64,000 bases of DNA from an uncultured Crocinitomix sp. (GCA_937136425.1 CAKZON010000020.1:208095-272094), one strand, 5' to 3'; counted from the first letter of the stretch, positions 16,436-23,324 are shown. The notes: generated by a model from the sequence alone, not told the origin. Program-made: numbers and translations.

Positions 16436-17068
16436 TTATAAATCATCCACCCCTACAAGTTCATACTGCAAAATCAATTCTTTTACCGCTCTGGACACTA
16501 CTTGACATTTATCTATCGTTTGAAACATTGCCGGTATATTATATAAATTATCCGTCACAAAAGGAACCCCTAGTACTTTGCTAAAATCCTTCTCAAAGCC
16601 TTTCTCTTCAACCACCCAAATAGATCCTTTAGAGCACGACATGGTATGAAAATCTTCTGTGCCTAAATGAATTTGACTGCCTATTGGTAATTTATATTCA
16701 TTGGTTTTGATTTTCACCTCTGCGCTATACTTTAAACCATTGCCTCCATTCAAAACACTTCTGTATTCATACTCAGATATCGACACTAAATCATTTGAAT
16801 CATTACTCGCATTTTTTTCTGCAGTATGATGCGTGATATTACCTTTTAGAACGGTTATTGTAATTGGGTATCTATGTGTATGATATTGAACATCAAATGG
16901 ATTTAGCTTTTTATCAGCAATAAAAACTCGCGTTAATTTTCCAAACTCAGTTCCCTTAATAACCAACGAGAAAATTCCTTCTGCATGAACATTTCTCATT
17001 GATAAATTTAAACTTTCATTATTTGGTTGTTTAACAAGTTGATCTAGTTCTTTCAAAAATTTGTACAT
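16436..17068 (-). CDS. Unrecognised cupin-like protein in ADP-ribose operon
   Basis: A 210-residue soluble protein with no family I can name. The middle and C-terminal half look like a cupin-type beta-sandwich: YHTHRYPITITVLKGNITHH near residues 61-80 resembles the first cupin motif with histidines, and HLGTEDFHTMSCSKGSIWVVEEKG near 133-158 resembles the second. These histidines could bind a metal. It lies between KptA (14 bases upstream) and the ALC1-like macrodomain (15 bases downstream), both in the same direction, so it is clearly an operon member. An enzymatic role in handling a nucleotide-sugar or phosphorylated ADP-ribose is possible but unproven. Confidence 0.6.
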   Translation of the reverse strand: MYKFLKELDQLVKQPNNESLNLSMRNVHAEGIFSLVIKGTEFGKLTRVFIADKKLNPFDVQYHTHRYPITITVLKGNITHHTAEKNASNDSNDLVSISEYEYRSVLNGGNGLKYSAEVKIKTNEYKLPIGSQIHLGTEDFHTMSCSKGSIWVVEEKGFEKDFSKVLGVPFVTDNLYNIPAMFQTIDKCQVVSRAVKELILQYELVGVDDL

Positions 17069-17082
17069 ACCCTTTAGTTTTA

Positions 17083-17616
17083 TTATTCAATAAATTTGGG
17101 AGGAACGTTTTCAGTTAACCACACGCCATTTTCAGATTTATAAAAATTAAATCCTTGTTCATGCATTAGCTTGGCTGAAACTTTCAATATAACAGGTTTA
17201 CCGCGTCTTGATCCAACTGATATTGCCGTATCTTTTGTTTCACTTAAATGCACATGATGTCGAGTTCCTTTTATCAGTCCTTTTTCACGAATTGATGCCA
17301 TAAACTTATTCACCGTTCCGTGATATAGCGTGTGCGGCGGTTCAATTACTTTGAGGTTTAGGTTCACCTCAACAGAATGACCTTGGTTAGCACAAATTTT
17401 AGTTTTATCCGCATTGAAGCGATATCTTTTCTTGTCATTAGTCTCAACCAAATGGGTCAATCGTTCCATATCCATTTGAATCTGTTTCCTGTTCAATCCT
17501 TTTATCAATTCATCAACGGATACCCATCCGTTTTCATCTAGTTCTATATTTAGCACCTTTGGATTATGTCTGAGTGCAAGACTCATTAATTTACCAATGC
17601 TTTTATCTGTTCTCAT
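17083..17616 (-). CDS. kptA: RNA 2'-phosphotransferase KptA/Tpt1
   Basis: A 177-residue Tpt1-family protein. Tpt1 removes a 2'-phosphate from RNA using NAD+, first ADP-ribosylating it and releasing ADP-ribose 1'',2''-cyclic phosphate and nicotinamide. The catalytic Arg-His-Arg-Arg set is intact: R16-H17 in LALRHNP, R64 in NDKKRYRF, and R137 in VGSRRGKP. Other family motifs are ICANQGHS, LYHGT, HHVHLSE and NGVWLTENV. In bacteria, which lack spliceosome-type tRNA ligation, KptA is thought to act on damaged or ligated RNA. Here the macrodomain and phosphatase neighbours could process its ADP-ribose phosphate product. Confidence 0.93.
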   Translation of the reverse strand: MRTDKSIGKLMSLALRHNPKVLNIELDENGWVSVDELIKGLNRKQIQMDMERLTHLVETNDKKRYRFNADKTKICANQGHSVEVNLNLKVIEPPHTLYHGTVNKFMASIREKGLIKGTRHHVHLSETKDTAISVGSRRGKPVILKVSAKLMHEQGFNFYKSENGVWLTENVPPKFIE

Positions 17617-17632
17617 TTTAATTTTTTTAATC

Positions 17633-17652
17633 GCTAGTGATTCGTTACTAGC
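17633..17652. promoter_or_regulatory. Inverted repeat overlapping a stop codon before kptA
   Basis: GCTAGT at 17633-17638 and ACTAGC at 17647-17652 form a six-base perfect stem with a partly paired eight-base loop. It overlaps the stop codon of the MacroD-like gene and lies 16 bases before the kptA start. No T tract follows in the operon direction, so it looks like an intercistronic RNA hairpin or operator, not a terminator. Confidence 0.4.
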
Positions 17653-18172
17653 TTATTTCATTCGCGGATGATATAGCCTCATAAATTATGAGGTTTTCAA
17701 CATCATAACACACGAAAATTATTTCTTCTATTTCATTTTTACTGGGATAATTCATCACAGTACTGATTGCGATTTCGCAAGCCTCCTTTTTTGGAAACTT
17801 ATAAATACCTGTACTAATATTTGGAAATGCAACTGTTTTAATTTGGTTTGCAATGCATAAATCCAAGACAGACGTATAACATGAAGCAAGCAACTCTCTC
17901 ACATTACCTTTTCCATTGTTCCAAACGGGGCCAACTGTATGAATTACAAAATTAGCATTGAGGTTTCCTGCACTTGTAATAACAGCATTACCAGTTTTAC
18001 AACCTCCTTGTTTTGCCCTTATTGCCATGCAATCATCCAATAATTGAGATCCAGCTTTGCGGTGAATTGCACCATCTACACCTCCACCACCTAGCAAAGA
18101 TGAATTTGCTGCATTTACAATTGCATCAACCTTTACTTGTGTTATGTCTCCAGATTGGATTTTAATTTTCAT
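17648..18172 (-). CDS. MacroD/YmdB-type macrodomain hydrolase
   Basis: A 174-residue macrodomain of the MacroD class. The signature segments are GDI at residues 8-10, [26 protein letters not shown] (residues 16-41) and [11 protein letters not shown] near 128-138. MacroD enzymes remove mono-ADP-ribose from acidic side chains and DNA/RNA phosphate ends, and deacetylate O-acetyl-ADP-ribose. The glycine-rich loop and NAAN motif needed for this are all present. It is followed by kptA 32 bases downstream, and preceded by a second macrodomain gene 38 bases upstream. Residue-level substrate preference cannot be told from sequence. Confidence 0.93.
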   Translation of the reverse strand: MKIKIQSGDITQVKVDAIVNAANSSLLGGGGVDGAIHRKAGSQLLDDCMAIRAKQGGCKTGNAVITSAGNLNANFVIHTVGPVWNNGKGNVRELLASCYTSVLDLCIANQIKTVAFPNISTGIYKFPKKEACEIAISTVMNYPSKNEIEEIIFVCYDVENLIIYEAISSANEIS

Positions 18173-18209
18173 GTTTTTAGTATCAAGTTCAACCTCTAGT
18201 CACAAACAT

Positions 18210-18821
18210 TCATTCATTTATGCGGCCTTGGGGGTTAATATTCCAATGGTATTTTTGCGCTTCAGCAAAATTTTTAAAATTCATTTTTTCACCTTTTTCA
18301 ATTTCTACAAATGCATTATACATCTGCCTTGCGGAAACAATTGGCGACATTTTACCAACTCCAGTACAAAATCCAGAAATGGCAACAGTACTTATTTCAT
18401 CATTCTTCTGTGCAACAATCATTGTCGCTTTCATTGCGAGATAAGCATTTATCGAAGTATCAATATTGAAACTCATTGGTACCCTCATAGTTGGTGAAAC
18501 AATAAGAAATGGAATTAAACCATCTCCTGTTTTCATCACCAAAGATTTTCCAATGAGTAGTTCCCCTTCTGGTAAGTCTTTAATTCTTTCCTGCAATTCA
18601 CTTTGCAACTCCCAACCTAGTCTTTGTGAAATAGCATAATCAACACCACCGTCCATAAAGCCAAATGAATTGGCTGGGCTCACAATTGCGTCACACTTTA
18701 GCTTAGTTATATCAGCATGCAGAATGGTTACATTTTCTTCATTTTGAAAAAACAGCTTCCAAGCATCAATCATTCTAGGATCAATATCTGCTAATACATA
18801 TTTCATAACCTTATTATCCAT
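18210..18821 (-). CDS. Divergent macrodomain protein
   Basis: A 203-residue protein with a macrodomain that differs from the other two: NVTILHADITKLKCDAIVSPANSFGFMDGGVDYAISQRLGW carries the equivalent of the NAAN/GGGVD pocket (here SPAN and DGGVD), and FLIVSPTMRVPMSF and ISGFCTGVGKMSP form the later loops. It corresponds to the 'phage tail-like' or Appr-1-p-processing subgroup. The C-terminal ~25 residues (KNFAEAQKYHWNINPQ) are an added tail. Its start overlaps the ADP-ribosylglycohydrolase stop by eight bases. Three macrodomain classes in one operon suggest a division of labour among different ADP-ribose linkages. Confidence 0.82.
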   Translation of the reverse strand: MDNKVMKYVLADIDPRMIDAWKLFFQNEENVTILHADITKLKCDAIVSPANSFGFMDGGVDYAISQRLGWELQSELQERIKDLPEGELLIGKSLVMKTGDGLIPFLIVSPTMRVPMSFNIDTSINAYLAMKATMIVAQKNDEISTVAISGFCTGVGKMSPIVSARQMYNAFVEIEKGEKMNFKNFAEAQKYHWNINPQGRINE

Positions 18822-19764
18822 TTATTTTCTCACCAAATCGTTCAATCAAATTCTCTATTTCTTCAAACTTTGCTAATTGTGCTCTCCAAAAATCAAACTG
18901 ATTATCTCTTCCAAAATACACTCCTGCTAATCCGCCAGTTATAGCGCCAGTTGTATCAGTATCTTCACCCAAATTAACCGCCCTTAACACAGCCTCATCA
19001 TAAGTTTTGGACGAAAGTAGTGCCCAAAAGCTTGCCTCAAGTGAATGCAATACATAACCTGATCCACTTATTTCAGCCCGTTCCAACTCTCCAATATTTC
19101 CGTTTAATACCCGTTTGAACAAATCAACCTCTGCCTTATTTATATCAAGTTCAACCAAATGTTTTATCACCGATTTTTGGATAATTTGCAAGGCTTCTAA
19201 CTTATCAAACCCTTCAATCAACTTTATGGCATATTCTACATAAATAAAGCACGAAATGATTGACCTTACATGAGCATGCGTTATGGATGATACTGCCTTT
19301 ACTTTTTCAAAACGAACATTGATGTCTGATTCGTTATATAAGTAAAAAGCCATTGGTAAAATACGCATCAAAGATCCATTACCATTACTCCACTCATTCA
19401 TTCCTCCGCACAGTTCAGGTTTTGTACCCTTCTTTATTTCATGAATGGCTTGGCTTGTTGCCATTCCTATATCAAAGACAGAACCATGTGGCGTCCAATA
19501 ACTATGATACTTCCATTGCGCAAATTTTGCGGCAATATCCTCCAAATTATAACCATTACATAAACCCTCCATTAAACAAAAGGTTAATGAACTGTCGTCA
19601 GACCAAGTTCCTTTTGGTTGATGATAGGTACCATACTCCCGCATATTGGTAACAGGGTTTTTATCCAAATCTCGGCGGCTTGTAAATTCAACAGGAACAC
19701 CAAGCGCATCTCCAACGGCTACGCCAAATATTCCTGCTACTATTTTTTCATTCAATTCACTCAT
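18814..19764 (-). CDS. ADP-ribosylglycohydrolase (DraG/ARH family)
   Basis: A 316-residue all-helical ARH protein. The magnesium sites are visible: GTWSDDSSL at residues 52-60 (T53, D56, D57) and GEDTDTTGAITGGLAG at 266-281 (D268, D270, T271). GVAVGDALGVPVEFTSR opens the domain as in the family. Members remove ADP-ribose from arginine or serine, or hydrolyse O-acetyl-ADP-ribose and ADP-ribose-phosphate esters. The stop overlaps the start of the next macrodomain gene, and its own start overlaps the preceding PARG-like stop by four bases, so the three genes are translationally coupled. Confidence 0.93.
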   Translation of the reverse strand: MSELNEKIVAGIFGVAVGDALGVPVEFTSRRDLDKNPVTNMREYGTYHQPKGTWSDDSSLTFCLMEGLCNGYNLEDIAAKFAQWKYHSYWTPHGSVFDIGMATSQAIHEIKKGTKPELCGGMNEWSNGNGSLMRILPMAFYLYNESDINVRFEKVKAVSSITHAHVRSIISCFIYVEYAIKLIEGFDKLEALQIIQKSVIKHLVELDINKAEVDLFKRVLNGNIGELERAEISGSGYVLHSLEASFWALLSSKTYDEAVLRAVNLGEDTDTTGAITGGLAGVYFGRDNQFDFWRAQLAKFEEIENLIERFGEKING

Positions 19765-20585
19765 CCTTCTAATTTTTTAAATGCCCGATAAACTCCTCGA
19801 TCATTCCGATCTAACACTGCAAACACAATTGTATCAAAAACACCTTCATACTTTCCCTCTTGCTTTAGAAATTGTTTAAAGTAATTTGCAATATCCTCCG
19901 GGTTATTTCTAAACACGCCACATCCCCAAGCTCCTAATATTAAATTTTCGCATCCTTTTTCAGCAAATAACCCCAACATTTTATCAATTCTTTGCAACAT
20001 CACCTCTTCCACTCTTTTCATCTCTTTTGGTTTATTGCTCAAAATTGCTCCAATATTAACAGCAGGGCTCGTAACAATGTCCACCAAATAAGGATTCTCT
20101 AATAAGTCTCCATCATCATTTTTAAAAACTACTACATCTGGAGAATAGATCATATAATCCGAATACAAATAGGTTTTATATGCACGATTGTGCTTATACA
20201 TTTCCTGAAATTGATCAATTGAAGGATATAACGAGGATGAACGCGCAATGCTTTCTTCTTGCGATTGCGCACCATTCATAAACCCTCCACCTGGATTTTT
20301 TGCAGAAGCAAAATTAAGTACACCTAATTTTTCAACTACTTGAACCCACGTTTTAGCAGCGTTCAATGTTGACTCATTCGTAACTATAATTTTAGTTTCA
20401 TTGTTTTTATTCAACTCAACACGGTCTAATAAACCCGTTAACTGATCAGGATTATACAAAGTTGCGTTTGAAATTGAAGTTGCAACTTGATTGGCAACAT
20501 TTACTTGTTTAGTATCTATTTCATAAAATCCTTTATCTAAAATTTGCAAGGTGTTATTTGCGATATTTATTCTTTCTTTTTTCAC
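19761..20585 (-). CDS. TIGR02452-family bacterial PARG-like hydrolase
   Basis: A 274-residue protein of the DUF2263/TIGR02452 family. The PARG signature GGG-x7-QEE is intact: LNFASAKNPGGGFMNGAQSQEES at residues 90-112, with the catalytic-type glutamates E110-E111. C-terminal segments LGAWGCGVFRNNPEDIANYF also match. In eukaryotic and some bacterial relatives this signature cleaves poly(ADP-ribose). Bacterial versions of this length are thought to act on ADP-ribose polymers or related esters. It lies 11 bases after an unknown operon gene and overlaps the ADP-ribosylglycohydrolase start by four bases. Confidence 0.9.
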   Translation of the reverse strand: MKKERINIANNTLQILDKGFYEIDTKQVNVANQVATSISNATLYNPDQLTGLLDRVELNKNNETKIIVTNESTLNAAKTWVQVVEKLGVLNFASAKNPGGGFMNGAQSQEESIARSSSLYPSIDQFQEMYKHNRAYKTYLYSDYMIYSPDVVVFKNDDGDLLENPYLVDIVTSPAVNIGAILSNKPKEMKRVEEVMLQRIDKMLGLFAEKGCENLILGAWGCGVFRNNPEDIANYFKQFLKQEGKYEGVFDTIVFAVLDRNDRGVYRAFKKLEG

Positions 20586-20596
20586 TATTTACATTT

Positions 20597-21082
20597 TTAC
20601 TCTTCCCAAACGGCAAGGCATTTTTTATCTTGCCAAAACTTTTCTAAAGTCATTTTTGGGTTTCCAATTACTTTAATTGTTAGTGGGCTAAGGCGTACAC
20701 TAATTTTATGCGATCGGCTACCAAAAGTGCCAATATCTACAACCTCTTTTCCTTCTAACTTTAATTCATGACGATCTAAATATTTCATTATCGCCGGAAC
20801 TTGCAAATCCACCCCACCAGTCAATTTTGCATGGGGGTTATCCAATTTCTTGGCTGTCGCAATTAGTTCCTTTAAATCATCTGGATTTTCATTAAAGTGG
20901 AATTTATAACTCTCATAATACACACTTTCTAATGCATCCATTTGCGAAACAAACTCTCCTTCAATCATATAACCAATCATCCAATTTTCGTCATATTTTT
21001 TATCCCATTCGCGTTGCCTTTTTTCCCTTTGCTTTTGGTTGCCAGCTTTGCCAATTTTTCTTTCTACAATTTTCCAACTCAT
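20597..21082 (-). CDS. Unrecognised small protein in ADP-ribose operon
   Basis: A 161-residue soluble protein with no family I recognise. The N-terminus is basic (VERKIGKAGNQKQREKRQREWDKKYD), suggesting RNA or nucleic-acid contact. The rest has alternating helices and strands, with the motif LDNPHAKLTGGVDLQVPAIMKYLDRH and IDIGTFGSRSHKISVRLSPLTIKV-like sequence near residues 95-140. Its start is one base after the stop of the neighbouring 21084 gene, so it is tightly coupled in the operon. It is a good candidate for an uncharacterised enzyme or adaptor in the pathway. Confidence 0.6.
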   Translation of the reverse strand: MSWKIVERKIGKAGNQKQREKRQREWDKKYDENWMIGYMIEGEFVSQMDALESVYYESYKFHFNENPDDLKELIATAKKLDNPHAKLTGGVDLQVPAIMKYLDRHELKLEGKEVVDIGTFGSRSHKISVRLSPLTIKVIGNPKMTLEKFWQDKKCLAVWEE

Positions 21083-21083
21083 T

Positions 21084-21500
21084 CTATTCTGATTCTTCTT
21101 TTTTAAAAAATTGATCTAAAAGGGAATGAACACCTGGCTCAAACTTCTCTCCGAAAAAGACCTTTACTATTTCAATTTTTCCAATAATATTATCATTAAA
21201 TGTATCCATTTCTGCTGCGGGCACCCACAACTCGTTATGGTTTTTGTCTCCTACATTTTCTACTTTAAATGTTGCAGCATACTCAGCATTTACATTAAAT
21301 TTTGTTACTGCTCCAACATAGCCCGAAAATTCATCCTTAGTATTCCAATCTAACGCTATTTTATTGGCATAAGCTTGATTTAATACGGGGTAAAAAATCG
21401 GTTGCCAATCTAACCTTGGAGGAAAAGCTTCAAAGTTTAATCCTTCAATCAGCATTAACTCTCCTTTACCAATTGGTCGATATAATGTTAGTGTTTTCAT
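21084..21500 (-). CDS. 'ADP-ribosylation/crystallin J1'-type small protein
   Basis: A 138-residue protein whose sequence closely follows a widespread family usually annotated ADP-ribosylation/crystallin J1: MKTLTLYRPIGKGELMLIEGLNFEAFPPRL, QPIFYPVLNQAYANKIALDWNTKD, SGYVGAVTKF and ELWVPAAEMDTFNDNIIGKIEIV. The family name derives from ADP-ribosylglycohydrolase homology and its real activity is unproven. The conserved DWNTKD and ELWVPA stretches may form an active site. Position in this operon, directly after NADAR (gap of six bases), gives independent support for a role in ADP-ribose metabolism. Confidence 0.75.
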   Translation of the reverse strand: MKTLTLYRPIGKGELMLIEGLNFEAFPPRLDWQPIFYPVLNQAYANKIALDWNTKDEFSGYVGAVTKFNVNAEYAATFKVENVGDKNHNELWVPAAEMDTFNDNIIGKIEIVKVFFGEKFEPGVHSLLDQFFKKEESE

Positions 21501-21506
21501 TTTCTC

Positions 21507-22052
21507 TTATTTAATTCTGTCTCTGACTTCCATCAATGCGAAACCCAGTAAATTTTGTCCTCTCCACAACAAAGGATTTTCTGCATGCGGATTATTTTTC
21601 CACATTCCAATACCCCAAATTCTATCTCGTGGACTTGCCTCAACAATTGTTCTTTTTCCGGTTTTAATCAAATATTCTTTCAATTCGTCATGTTGTTTAA
21701 ACTTATGCAAATTACCATCCACTACAATTTGAAATTTATGATTATTCCATATTTCAGGATCAAAACTTGCAACTTTACGTCCTAAAGCTTTTGCCTCCAT
21801 AGGTGAATTAACAGTTAATACCTTTTCTGCAATAGTTTTGTCACCAAATAAAATTGCTTTTTGATACATCATCCAATGTTCAGCAGTTAGAAATACATTT
21901 CCGTCTACTTCAAAAGATGACTTCCACCATTGGCTAAAGCATGATGCCGAAACCGACCCATCCTTAGTGGGCTGATGTCCCCAAAAGAAAAGATACTTTA
22001 TTCTTTCTCCTTTTTGGAATTCTTCTTTTAATATTTCTAAACTGTATTTCAT
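21507..22052 (-). CDS. NADAR/YbiA-family N-glycosidase, first gene of operon
   Basis: A 181-residue NADAR protein, starting at the ATG at 22052 (MKYSLEILKEEF). The longer in-frame start at 22106 is rejected because it would lie upstream of the -7 promoter element at 22076-22083. Signature segments are YLFFWGHQPTK, ASCFSQWWKSSFEV, FLTAEHWMMYQKA, EASPRDRIWGIGM and WRGQNLLGFALMEVRDRI. Family members cleave N-glycosidic bonds to ADP-ribose-like groups, with some known to remove ADP-ribose from guanine bases and others to act in riboflavin intermediates metabolism (YbiA). As first gene after an NrtR-type double operator, it is the most strongly regulated part of the operon. Confidence 0.92.
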   Translation of the reverse strand: MKYSLEILKEEFQKGERIKYLFFWGHQPTKDGSVSASCFSQWWKSSFEVDGNVFLTAEHWMMYQKAILFGDKTIAEKVLTVNSPMEAKALGRKVASFDPEIWNNHKFQIVVDGNLHKFKQHDELKEYLIKTGKRTIVEASPRDRIWGIGMWKNNPHAENPLLWRGQNLLGFALMEVRDRIK

Positions 22053-22059
22053 TTCTATA

Positions 22060-22078
22060 TTGTGTAATTTGGACACAA
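22060..22078. promoter_or_regulatory. Operator-like inverted repeat 1 (candidate NrtR site)
   Basis: TTGTGT-N7-ACACAA, with perfect six-base arms. It overlaps the first bases of the -7 element (22076-22083) of the operon promoter on the minus strand, so a bound repressor would block transcription start. It shares its arms and spacing exactly with the repeat at 22113-22131. Assignment to the nearby NrtR-type regulator is inferred. Confidence 0.7.
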
Positions 22079-22106
22079 ATATATATGAACAAAACAGAAC
22101 ACCCAA
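22076..22106 (-). promoter_or_regulatory. Promoter of the ADP-ribose operon
   Basis: On the minus strand, TTG (complement of 22104-22106), a 20-base spacer and TATATTTG (complement of 22076-22083) match the Bacteroidota consensus. The start codon at 22052 lies about 24 bases downstream of the -7 element. The two inverted repeats flank and overlap this promoter. Confidence 0.75.
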
Positions 22107-22112
22107 ATTATT

Positions 22113-22131
22113 TTGTGTTTTTTTTACACAA
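22113..22131. promoter_or_regulatory. Operator-like inverted repeat 2 (candidate NrtR site)
   Basis: A second TTGTGT-N7-ACACAA with identical arms and spacing, placed just upstream of the -33 element of the operon promoter and 53 bases (about five helical turns) from the first. Two sites at such a distance suit cooperative binding by dimers. Confidence 0.7.
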
Positions 22132-22236
22132 TAAGTTTAAAACACCCACCATTTAAGGCTTAAACAGACAATAATTATAGTGCAACCCTTTAGCAATTTC
22201 ATGCATCAGTATAGAAACTACCTTAAATTTTCAATT

Positions 22237-22593
22237 ATGCGCACTTTAATTCTCAGCATTATTTTAATACTACCACTTGTAATAAGCAGCTGCAAAAAAG
22301 AGCCAGCTTTGTGCATGAAAGGTACTGTTATCGGTAAAATTCGATCAGGCGGAGGTGGGCTTGCCGTATCGCTTGACAAAAACTACAGTGGTGCAGTTAA
22401 ATGGAATGACGAAAAAAATGTAATAGAGCTGCTTAACATTCCTACAGAATTAAGAGCCTCTGGAGCAACATTTTACTTTTCATCTAGAAAAGCAACTGAC
22501 AGCGAACAAGGAATTATTACTGCAGACGGAGATGAATCAATTAAAACCGTTTTGTACGGAATGAAGTTTAGCACAACGGAATGTCCAAACTAA
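22237..22593 (+). CDS. Small hypothetical lipoprotein
   Basis: A 118-residue protein with a lipoprotein signal (MRTLILSIILILPLVISSC). The ATG at 22237 is chosen over an in-frame one at 22180 because the signal peptide begins there directly. The mature part, KKEPALCMKGTVIGKIRSGGGGLAVSL, is a small beta-rich domain with a C-terminal ECPN that keeps one more cysteine. It is divergent from the ADP-ribose operon and its stop overlaps that of nrtR by four bases. No function can be assigned. Confidence 0.6.
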   Translation: MRTLILSIILILPLVISSCKKEPALCMKGTVIGKIRSGGGGLAVSLDKNYSGAVKWNDEKNVIELLNIPTELRASGATFYFSSRKATDSEQGIITADGDESIKTVLYGMKFSTTECPN

Positions 22594-23270
22594 ATATCGA
22601 AATTCATTCCTTGCTTTTTTAAATCGAAATACTTTTTTTGATTGAAGCGAAATAAAGAACCAGGACGTCCTTTGCCTTGAGATACTTTCTCATCTAATTC
22701 CTCTAAAATATTAAGCTGCAAGAACTTTTTTTTGAAGTTACGGCGGTCGATTGACATTCCATAAACAGTTTCATATAACTTATGCAGCTCTGAAAAGGGA
22801 AATTTTTCACCCAAAAGTTCGAACCCAATAGGTTCGTATGAAATTTTACCTTTTAATCGCTCAATTGCCACATCCAAGATTGCATCATGATCAAACGCTA
22901 ACTTTGGTAACTCGGCTACATTAAACCATTGGGCTTCTTCAGCATCCGTGTCTGCATAAAGCTCAAAATTACCTTGATTAACTAAGCCATAATAAGCCAC
23001 TGTTACTACTCTATTTCTAGGGTCGCGACCAGGTTTACCAAACGTATATAACTGCTCCAAATAATTAACATGAATACCTGTTTCTTCCTGTAGCTCTCGC
23101 TCAACGGCGTTTTCCAAAGATTCATTTTCTAAAACTAAACCTCCAGGAATAGCCCACTGTCCTTGAAATGGATCATATTTCCGTTTAATTAGCAAAACGG
23201 AAAGTCCGTGTTTAGAATCATAACCAAATACAACAGCATCAACACTTAAACGGATGGTAGGTTTACTCAT
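22590..23270 (-). CDS. nrtR: NrtR-type Nudix transcriptional regulator of NAD metabolism
   Basis: A 226-residue protein combining an N-terminal Nudix domain and a C-terminal winged helix, the layout of NrtR. The Nudix box (residues 44-66) is complete, GLVLENESLENAVERELQEETGI. NrtR proteins bind ADP-ribose or NAD-pathway nucleotides through this domain and repress NAD biosynthesis or salvage genes. The C-terminal KLYETVYGMSIDRRNFKKKFLQL and KGRPGSLFRFN are the DNA-binding part. Relatives in this phylum may instead regulate sugar genes, but the neighbouring ADP-ribose operon makes an NAD/ADP-ribose role most likely. Confidence 0.88.
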   Translation of the reverse strand: MSKPTIRLSVDAVVFGYDSKHGLSVLLIKRKYDPFQGQWAIPGGLVLENESLENAVERELQEETGIHVNYLEQLYTFGKPGRDPRNRVVTVAYYGLVNQGNFELYADTDAEEAQWFNVAELPKLAFDHDAILDVAIERLKGKISYEPIGFELLGEKFPFSELHKLYETVYGMSIDRRNFKKKFLQLNILEELDEKVSQGKGRPGSLFRFNQKKYFDLKKQGMNFDI

Positions 23271-23279
23271 AACTTCTTT

Positions 23280-23296
23280 TTGTGTATTCTATACAA
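23280..23296. promoter_or_regulatory. Operator-like repeat at the nrtR promoter
   Basis: TTGTGTATTCTATACAA is a 17-base imperfect palindrome sharing the TTGTGT arm of the operon operators, with the right arm TATACAA differing at one base. It overlaps the end of the likely -7 element of nrtR and lies just before its start at 23270, a position suited to autoregulation. Confidence 0.6.
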
Positions 23297-23324
23297 TAAT
23301 AAGGAGAAAGTTTCAATGATTCAA
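23294..23324 (-). promoter_or_regulatory. Probable promoter of nrtR
   Basis: On the minus strand TTG (complement of 23322-23324), 20 bases, and TATTATTG (complement of 23294-23301) form a promoter with one mismatch to TAnnTTTG. The start codon is 23 bases downstream. Confidence 0.5.

Noticed and set aside
17083..17616. Cys75 in ICANQGHS of KptA as a lost catalytic arginine
   Set aside because: The yeast enzyme carries ICATQGHS too, as far as I recall, and the Arg-His-Arg-Arg set (R16, H17, R64, R137) is intact.
22053..22106. Longer NADAR start at 22106
   Set aside because: It would lie upstream of the -7 promoter element (22076-22083) and the operator, and the added residues match nothing in the family.
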